From positions 1-64,000 of the forward strand of contig CABUHO010000002.1 of NCBI GenBank assembly GCA_902491395.1: a stretch of 64,000 nucleotides of DNA, written 5' to 3'. A program made the translations under genes and the position numbers. The stretch comes from an uncultured Collinsella sp. (GTDB taxonomy: Bacteria > Actinomycetota > Coriobacteriia > Coriobacteriales > Coriobacteriaceae). Positions 58,650 through 64,000 of this stretch are shown piece by piece (within the stretch, counting starts at the first letter, position 1; the number at the start of each line of letters is the position of its first letter). The notes below the pieces were generated by a model. The model made no database searches, was not told the DNA's origin, and worked only from the letters and a program-made list of their open reading frames with translations.

Positions 58650-59585
58650 TTACAGCTCGGTTACGACAACACCGTTGTAGACCTCGTCCCAACGGTCCAT
58701 GACCAGATGGCCCGTCATCGGGTCCATGGCATTGAGCTTGCCGCAGGTGTTGGCGGTACGCAGCACCGTCTCGTCGTCTGCGCCGGCAGCGATGGCATGC
58801 GCGAAGCCGGCGATGGTGGAGTCGCCGGAACCCGTGGCGTTAACAGCCGGGATATCAGGCGTCTTGGCGCGGAACGCACGGCCGTTGTGGAAGCCCACGG
58901 AGCCGGCGGCGCCCATGGACACGACGACCCAGGGGATATCGGAGAAGCGGGCGTCGGAGGCAAGCGCGGCACGGAGCTCGTCCACATCGTCGGTGGTAAA
59001 GCTCGTGCCCAGAAGGCCGTTGATCTCGGTCAGGTTAGGCTTAACCAGCTCGGGCTTGACCTCGGACTTAAGGGCGGCCTCGAGCGAGGCACCCGAGGTG
59101 TCGAGTAGCACCTTGGCGCCGGCGTTCTCGGCAATGCCCGTAATCTTGGCATAGTAGTCGGCCTCGACGCCGCGGGGCAGCGAGCCCGAAATAGTGACGA
59201 CATCGGCCTTGCTCGCTAGCTCGGTAAACTTGGCGGTAAAGGCATCGAGCTCCTCGGGAGCAATCGTCGGGCCGCTCTCGAGCAGCTCGGTCTGGTTGCC
59301 AGCGTGGAGGATATTCAGGCAGATGCGGGTCTCGCCGGCGATGGGTACAAAATCGTTCTTGATGCCGTTGGCATCCATGAGCTCTGCCATGTAGGCGCCC
59401 ATGTGGCCGCCGAGCAGGCCGGTAGCCACCACGTCGTCACCCAACTGGACCAGGACACGAGCCACGTTGAGGCCCTTGCCGCCGGCGGTCTTTTCGGGCG
59501 TTACGCGGTTGACGTCGTCGATGACGAGCTCGTCGAGCTGATAGCGCGTATCGACTGACGGGTTCATCGTAACGGTGAGTATCAT
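58650..59585 (-). CDS. lacC: Tagatose-6-phosphate kinase (PfkB family), copy 2
   Basis: 311 residues, nearly identical to the copy at 33989, including GGKGLNVARVLVQLG, KPNLTEINGLLGTSF and NATGSGDSTIAGFA. AAGGAG precedes the ATG. Downstream of lacX2. In an amino-sugar setting (nagA, agaS nearby) it may serve the N-acetylgalactosamine route, where tagatose-6-phosphate is also an intermediate. Confidence 0.88.
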   Translation of the reverse strand: MILTVTMNPSVDTRYQLDELVIDDVNRVTPEKTAGGKGLNVARVLVQLGDDVVATGLLGGHMGAYMAELMDANGIKNDFVPIAGETRICLNILHAGNQTELLESGPTIAPEELDAFTAKFTELASKADVVTISGSLPRGVEADYYAKITGIAENAGAKVLLDTSGASLEAALKSEVKPELVKPNLTEINGLLGTSFTTDDVDELRAALASDARFSDIPWVVVSMGAAGSVGFHNGRAFRAKTPDIPAVNATGSGDSTIAGFAHAIAAGADDETVLRTANTCGKLNAMDPMTGHLVMDRWDEVYNGVVVTEL

Positions 59586-59644
59586 TTTTAGCTCCTTATC
59601 TCGCAGGCTCCTTATGCCTCGCGATACGAGTCGACAAAACGGAA

Positions 59645-60526
59645 TTACAGAATCTCAATCGTGAACGAGCGAACGACGGTCTCCTTGGGCTTGGCGACAA
59701 GGCAGCCGCGCTTGTGTTCAAGCACATCGTCCTCATCAGAGCAGGTCGAAAGGCCGCCCCAAGGCTCAACTGCCACAAAATCGCCCTCGGGCTTGCTCCA
59801 CACAATGAGATACGGGAAGCCCTCAAAGCTCAGGCGAACGCCCTTGTCCTCCCCCTTCTTGGAAAGCGTGACCTGACGGCTCTCGAGCACGTCAAAGATA
59901 GTCTCGGCAAAATCGAAGAGCTCGTGCGACAGCGGCAGGGTCTTTCCCACCATGGGGTTCTTGGAGCGGTTGGCCACGTCGATCAAACCGGTCGAGGGAA
60001 CGGCGGTGCAAAGCTCCGCGGCCTCGTCCTTCTCAAACCGCAGCTCGTAGTCCGTATAGGCCTCGCCCTCGTCGAGCGGGCACCTAAAACCGGGATGTCC
60101 GCCGATAAAGAACGGCATGTCCTCGGTACCCTCGTTGGTCACCTCGTAGGAGACGCGCACGGCAGTGCCCTCGAGCGTATAGCGGGCAACGAGCTTAAAC
60201 GGATACGGATAGTCGCTCAGCAACGCGGCGTTATCCTCCGAAGCCAGGCACATCGCCAGCTCGCTCTCGCTTTGGCTCAGCAGCTTCCACTCCTGCTTGC
60301 GCGCAAACCCGTGACGGGCGAGCTTCACGTGATGTCCGGCAAACGTCATGGCATTGCCATCGCGCAGGCCTCCGCAAATCGGGAAGCAGATCGGTGCTTG
60401 ACCGGACCACACGGCAGGGTCGCCCTGCCACAGATACTCGCGACCGTCGGCGTCGATTGAGGTGAACGAGCCGCCAGCCGTGGAAACCTTAATAGAAATC
60501 GAATCGTTGGAAAGAGCGTATTCCAT
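59645..60526 (-). CDS. lacX: Aldose 1-epimerase-like protein LacX, copy 2
   Basis: 293 residues, closely similar to the copy at 34981 (FTSIDADGREYLWQGDPAVW, GGHPGFRCPLDEG, AVEPWGGLSTCSDEDDVL). AAAGGA precedes the ATG at 60526. First gene of lacX2-lacC2, with the same order as in the lac operon but without lacA-lacB. Confidence 0.85.
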   Translation of the reverse strand: MEYALSNDSISIKVSTAGGSFTSIDADGREYLWQGDPAVWSGQAPICFPICGGLRDGNAMTFAGHHVKLARHGFARKQEWKLLSQSESELAMCLASEDNAALLSDYPYPFKLVARYTLEGTAVRVSYEVTNEGTEDMPFFIGGHPGFRCPLDEGEAYTDYELRFEKDEAAELCTAVPSTGLIDVANRSKNPMVGKTLPLSHELFDFAETIFDVLESRQVTLSKKGEDKGVRLSFEGFPYLIVWSKPEGDFVAVEPWGGLSTCSDEDDVLEHKRGCLVAKPKETVVRSFTIEIL

Positions 60527-60682
60527 TGCCCATCCTTTCGAACAACTGCCCTTTACTCGCAAGCACCCGTCTCAGTCCTAGCCATAGAACAAACCCGCAC
60601 GTTCATCGATGCGTCCGGTATCCCAGCTATCCAACGGGGTACCATATTGACATTGACTTCATTACAGCTGAAAGGCCTTCTT

Positions 60683-61267
60683 ATGCGAACCATCATCCTC
60701 TACGCCTCGCGCCACCACGGCAACACGAAAAAGCTCGTGGACGCCATTGTCGAGGCGCATCCCGAAATCGATACCCTCGATGTAAAGGCACTCGGTAAAA
60801 ACGAGTACCCCGACCTGCACGAGTACCATTTAATTGGTGTCGCCACGGGCATTTATTACTCCGAGATCGACAAGGATATGGCACGCGTACTCACCAACGT
60901 GCTGCAGCCGCAGGACAAGGTGTTTGGTCTTATGACCTACGGCGGCAAAAACAAGTGGTACGGCAAGGATATCGATGGCATCTGCCGCATGAGGCAGGCA
61001 ATCTTTATGGGTGTCTACGGTTGCACCGGCTTTGATACGTGGGGTCCGTTCAAACTCACGGGCGGCGTTCAGAAGGGACACCCGACCGCCGAGGAAATTA
61101 AGGGCGCTGTCGATTTCTTCGATAAGATCGAAGATGAGTACGGCGATATTATCGTCGAAGAGTATGCCAAGCGTGAGAAGCGTCTGGCATACGAAAAGGA
61201 GCATCCTGCGGGAGGCCTGGTAGCCGGCGTCAAGCGCACGGCAAAGAAGATCGCTAACAAGCTGTAA
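60683..61267 (+). CDS. Flavodoxin-family protein
   Basis: 194 residues. The N-terminus IILYASRHHGNTKKLVDAIV is the FMN-phosphate loop (S-x-x-x-G-N-T), followed by the flavodoxin strands GVATGIYYSEIDKDMARVL and FGLMTYGGKNK. The last about 40 residues (EEYAKREKRLAYEKEHPAGG) form a basic tail beyond the usual flavodoxin end. Probably a small electron carrier or quinone/flavin reductase. GAAAGG precedes the ATG. Divergent from lacX2. Confidence 0.85.
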   Translation: MRTIILYASRHHGNTKKLVDAIVEAHPEIDTLDVKALGKNEYPDLHEYHLIGVATGIYYSEIDKDMARVLTNVLQPQDKVFGLMTYGGKNKWYGKDIDGICRMRQAIFMGVYGCTGFDTWGPFKLTGGVQKGHPTAEEIKGAVDFFDKIEDEYGDIIVEEYAKREKRLAYEKEHPAGGLVAGVKRTAKKIANKL

Positions 61268-61297
61268 CTGTTAAGGTGCTTTTGAGCGTTAACCCAT

Positions 61298-61329
61298 ACG
61301 GCGGGTCCGAGCAAATTCGGACCCGCCGT
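61298..61329. terminator. Bidirectional terminator, flavodoxin / nagA
   Basis: ACGGCGGGTCCGA pairs with TTCGGACCCGCCGT, then TCTTTTTC. Confidence 0.92.
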
Positions 61330-61341
61330 CTTTTTCTGTCG

Positions 61342-62511
61342 TTACTCGGTAAATGCGTTGCCGACGCTCTGGCCGCCAACGTAGGTCTCAACGAGGGTGA
61401 GCTCGTGGTCGAACACAACAAAGTCGGCGTCGCGACCCGGCATGATGCTGCCGCACTTATCCTCGATGTGCGCGGAACGAGCCGGCACCTCGGTCGCCAT
61501 GCGGATGGCGATATCGGCGCTGGCGATGCCCCAATCAACGATGTTCTTGACGCCCTGGGCAAGCGTGAGCACCGAGCCGGCGATGCTCTTGCCGTCGGCG
61601 AGCCAGCACAGGTTGTCCTTCATGATGACATCCATGCCGCCGCTGGTGTAGCTGCCCTCGGGCATGCCACCGCAGCCCAGGCAATCGGTGATAAGCACCG
61701 TGTGCTGCCAGCCCTTGGCCTGCAGCAGCGCCTTGATGGCGGCAGGGTTCACGTGCTTGCCGTCGCAGATGATCTCGGCGTATGTCTCGGGAGTGGACAT
61801 AGCGGCACCCACGACACCGGGCTCGCGATGGTGCAGGCCGCGCTGGCCGTTGTAGGTATGCGTAAAGCAGCTGGCACCGGCGTTGATGGCGGCAATGCAC
61901 TCATCGTAGGTGGCGTCGGAGTGGCCAATGCTGGTCACCACGCCCTTCGCGTTCAGAGCGGCAGCATAGGCGGCGGCACCGTCGCGCTCGGCAGCCATGG
62001 CGCTCTTAACGATGCGCCCGCCAGCAGCCTCCTGCCACTGGTCGAAGACCTCCTCGGAGGGGTCGACCAGATAGGCGGGGTTTTGCGCACCCACATGCTT
62101 CATGGTAAAGAAGGGACCCTCCAGGTAGATGCCCTGGATGCGAGCACCGCAGAAGTCGGGGCCGCGGCCCTCATCGGCCTGGGCGATGGCGGCGCAGGCG
62201 TCCTTGATCTGCTCAACGCCGTCGGTAAACGTCGTGGGCAGCCAGCTGGTGGTGCCGCGACGGGCGAGCTCGGTCGAGCTGATATCAATGCCCTCGGGGT
62301 CGTTATCGGTAGTCGAGTGGTTATAGAAGCCATGGATGTGGGTGTCGACCATGCCCGGCGCGATCCACGATCCCGTGTAGTCCTTGATCTCGCAAGGGGG
62401 CTCATCGGCCTGCCAGGCGCCAAAGACGCCGTCCTCGACCATGAGATAGCCGCCCAGCTGCGGGCCTGCCGGCAAGAAGAACTTGTCAGCCTTAATTGCG
62501 TATGTGCTCAT
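61342..62511 (-). CDS. nagA: N-acetylglucosamine/galactosamine-6-phosphate deacetylase
   Basis: 389 residues of the NagA/AgaA amidohydrolase family. IAPGMVDTHIHGFYNHSTTD near residue 60 carries the HxH motif; LEGPFFTMKHVGAQNPAYL, the Glu and His metal ligands in IGHSDATYDECIAA, FTHTYNGQRGLHHREPG and TDCLGCGGMPEG follow. It removes the acetyl group from GlcNAc-6-phosphate or GalNAc-6-phosphate. AAGGAG is five bases before the ATG at 62511. The next gene upstream on the same strand is agaS, which favours the galactosamine substrate (AgaA role), though sequence alone does not decide. Confidence 0.92.
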   Translation of the reverse strand: MSTYAIKADKFFLPAGPQLGGYLMVEDGVFGAWQADEPPCEIKDYTGSWIAPGMVDTHIHGFYNHSTTDNDPEGIDISSTELARRGTTSWLPTTFTDGVEQIKDACAAIAQADEGRGPDFCGARIQGIYLEGPFFTMKHVGAQNPAYLVDPSEEVFDQWQEAAGGRIVKSAMAAERDGAAAYAAALNAKGVVTSIGHSDATYDECIAAINAGASCFTHTYNGQRGLHHREPGVVGAAMSTPETYAEIICDGKHVNPAAIKALLQAKGWQHTVLITDCLGCGGMPEGSYTSGGMDVIMKDNLCWLADGKSIAGSVLTLAQGVKNIVDWGIASADIAIRMATEVPARSAHIEDKCGSIMPGRDADFVVFDHELTLVETYVGGQSVGNAFTE

Positions 62512-62574
62512 ATGCACTCCTTGCTTCTAAAAGCAGTTGACTGTGGTGATGCTTATACCCAGCTCACGTAAAAC

Positions 62575-62611
62575 AAAAAGCGCCCGCCCGCCGTTATGAG
62601 CGGACGGGCGC
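62575..62611 (-). terminator. Terminator downstream of agaS
   Basis: GCGCCCG (62580-62586) pairs with CGGGCGC (62605-62611), inner CCGC/GCGG; on the minus strand the stem is followed by CTTTTTG. Confidence 0.88.
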
Positions 62612-62629
62612 CCTTACAGGGGGACGCGA

Positions 62630-63796
62630 TTAAGCGGTGAAGGGGTGAATCGTCACGCCCTTGACCACGCGGTTGACCGTGCCGGTGGGGCTCGGCGTAT
62701 CGGGCGTATTGCCCACGCGGACGGAGTTGAGCAGGCTGATGGCCTGGGCAAACATCACGAACGGCAGAGCAAGGTAGCCCTCGGGGAGCGCCTCGTAGCC
62801 CTTGAAGGTGAAGGACTCACCCTCGTAGACGGTAGCCCCCTCCTGCTGAACGGCGACGGTGTGCTGAGCGATCTCGTCGCCACCGATCTCGTTGAGGATG
62901 TCGATGTCGTACTGACGGGTGTAGGCGTCGTTGTTGACGAAGACGAACACGAGGGTCTTGTCGTCGACGAAGGACTTGGGTCCGTGGCGATAGCCCATGG
63001 AGGTGTCGTAAGAGGTGGCAACCAGGCCGTGAGCAAGCTCGAGGATCTTGAGCTGGCTCTCCTGAGCAAGGCCACCGAAGGAACCGGAACCCAGGTAGGT
63101 CACGCGATTGAAGTCGCCGGCAAGGTAATCGGCGATCTCGGGCTCGCGGGAGATGACCTCTTCGCCCATCTTGGCGATGGTCTCGACCCACTCGGCCTTC
63201 TGCTCATCGGAAGCCGTGTCGAAGATGAGGGTGGAGAGCAGGGTCATGCAGGTGTAGGAACCGGTCATGGCGAAGCCCTTGTCGTTGGCGCGCGGGATGA
63301 GCAGCGTCAGCGCATTGGGGTCATCGGCGGACTCGACGGCCAGCTTGCCCTCGGGAGCGCAGGTGATGTTGAGGAACTTGACGTTGTGGACGAGCTCCTT
63401 GGCAACGGCGACGGCAGCAAGGCTCTCGGGGCTGTTGCCAGAACGGGCGAAGGAAACCACGAGCGTGGGATCCTCGGCGCGCAGGAAGTCGCGCGGGGCG
63501 CTCACGATATCGGTCGTGGCGATGGGCTTAAAGTCATAGAGATCAGTGTTGCCAGCGTGACGCAGGTACGGAGCGCATGTATCGCCCACGTAGTCAGAAG
63601 TACCGGCACCAGTGAAGACAACGGACAGACGGCCCTCGCCCATGGCGCGAGCCTCGGCCAGGAAGGCCTCGATGGCCTCCTTGTTCTCGCGATAGATGTT
63701 GAGCGTATCACGCCAAAGCTCGGGCTGCTGGGCAATCTCGGCCGTGGTGATCTGGGCGCCGAGCTCGGTGAGCTCCTCGACACTCTTCTCGAACAT
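62630..63796 (-). CDS. agaS: AgaS-like SIS-domain sugar isomerase/deaminase
   Basis: 388 residues with two SIS domains. LSVVFTGAGTSDYVGDTCAP and LVVSFARSGNSPESLAAVAV mark the first, VTYLGSGSFGGLAQESQLKI and SMGYRHGPKSFVDDKTLVFV the second. AgaS converts galactosamine-6-phosphate to tagatose-6-phosphate and ammonia, linking nagA/agaA to lacC and the class II aldolase. GAGAGG precedes the ATG. A terminator separates it from nagA, so they may be separate units. A GntR-type gene lies upstream on the same strand. Confidence 0.9.
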   Translation of the reverse strand: MFEKSVEELTELGAQITTAEIAQQPELWRDTLNIYRENKEAIEAFLAEARAMGEGRLSVVFTGAGTSDYVGDTCAPYLRHAGNTDLYDFKPIATTDIVSAPRDFLRAEDPTLVVSFARSGNSPESLAAVAVAKELVHNVKFLNITCAPEGKLAVESADDPNALTLLIPRANDKGFAMTGSYTCMTLLSTLIFDTASDEQKAEWVETIAKMGEEVISREPEIADYLAGDFNRVTYLGSGSFGGLAQESQLKILELAHGLVATSYDTSMGYRHGPKSFVDDKTLVFVFVNNDAYTRQYDIDILNEIGGDEIAQHTVAVQQEGATVYEGESFTFKGYEALPEGYLALPFVMFAQAISLLNSVRVGNTPDTPSPTGTVNRVVKGVTIHPFTA

Positions 63797-63857
63797 TTCT
63801 AATACCTCTCTCTAGAAGTAATCCTCTGACGTGCAATTATACACTTCGGTTGGTTAT

Positions 63858-63871
63858 CTGGTAGTAACCAG
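63858..63871. promoter_or_regulatory. Candidate GntR operator upstream of agaS
   Basis: CTGGT-AGTA-ACCAG, preceded by GGTTAT. GntR/UTRA (NagR/YvoA-like) regulators bind sites of the form CTGGTnnnnACCAG. It lies 60-75 bases upstream of agaS and just after the regulator's end. Confidence 0.65.
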
Positions 63872-63910
63872 TTAAATGCAAAGAATCATCACATGAAAAC
63901 ACTGGAGGCG

Positions 63911-64000
63911 CTAAACGTTGCGCTGGTGATAAACCTTGTATTTAAACTGATCGGCACGAGCAACCGAGAGCGTATACTCCACAACCTCGTTTGACTCGTT
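63911..64000 (-). CDS. C-terminal end of a GntR/UTRA-family regulator (cut by window edge)
   Basis: The last 29 codons of a gene running off the window: the residues NESNEVVEYTLSVARADQFK and YKVYHQRNV end in TAG. The (V)EYxLSVARADxFKYKV pattern is the final strand of the UTRA ligand domain in GntR regulators of amino-sugar genes. Its place directly upstream of agaS and the CTGGT-N4-ACCAG site fit an AgaR/NagR-type repressor. Confidence 0.7.
   Translation of the reverse strand, partial: NESNEVVEYTLSVARADQFKYKVYHQRNV

Overview
The window looks like a chromosomal segment of a high-GC gut actinobacterium of the class Coriobacteriia, most likely Collinsella. This is inferred from the gene mix: membrane-anchored LuxR-type regulators, an agmatine deiminase pathway, many lactose-family PTS systems with LacI repressors, and high-GC codon use. 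No marker gene fixes the species.

Layout. 0-4 kb: DAHP synthase, a GNAT acetyltransferase and an AlbA/Schlafen-type regulator. 4-19 kb: an agmatine/putrescine island with two agmatine deiminases, two APC-type exchangers, putrescine carbamoyltransferase, three LuxR-family regulators, a MATE exporter and an amidohydrolase. 19-25 kb: a BceAB-like ABC transporter, a Nudix-Vsr fusion protein, an AraC regulator and a HAD phosphatase. 25-30 kb: a class II ketose-bisphosphate aldolase with a DeoR regulator, and a flavodiiron protein. 30-56 kb: a large lactose/galactose island holding galK-galT, lacABXC (tagatose-6-phosphate pathway), one lactose-PTS IIA (lacF), three lacE-type IICB permeases, three lacG-type 6-phospho-beta-galactosidases, four LacI repressors, a LacR-like DeoR regulator and galM. 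56-64 kb: amino-sugar genes, namely a lone mannose-family IIB lacking its active histidine, tRNA-Thr, a DUF5067-like lipoprotein, a YhcH-family protein, a second lacX-lacC pair followed by a nagA remnant, a flavodoxin, nagA, agaS and the end of a GntR regulator.

How it works together (inference from families). Beta-galactosides enter by LacF plus one of three LacE permeases and are cut by LacG enzymes. Galactose-6-phosphate then runs through LacAB, LacC and the class II aldolase. Free galactose can use GalM, GalK and GalT. NagA and AgaS would feed N-acetylgalactosamine-6-phosphate into the same tagatose route, using the second lacC. Each LacI gene sits beside 14-bp operators of the form TG(N4)ACGT(N4)CA. 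A second motif, 21-bp-spaced direct repeats of ACCGTTCACSG, occurs in six sugar intergenic regions, and a third candidate (LacR) site occurs at lacA, lacF and the lacR-like gene itself.

The intergenic DNA is rich in repeats. They include a roughly 150-170-bp structured element that starts one base after a stop codon at three loci with covarying stems, a TGTAACA palindrome family confined to convergent gene ends, a covarying hairpin pair behind the second agmatine deiminase, and two MITE-like inverted-repeat elements.
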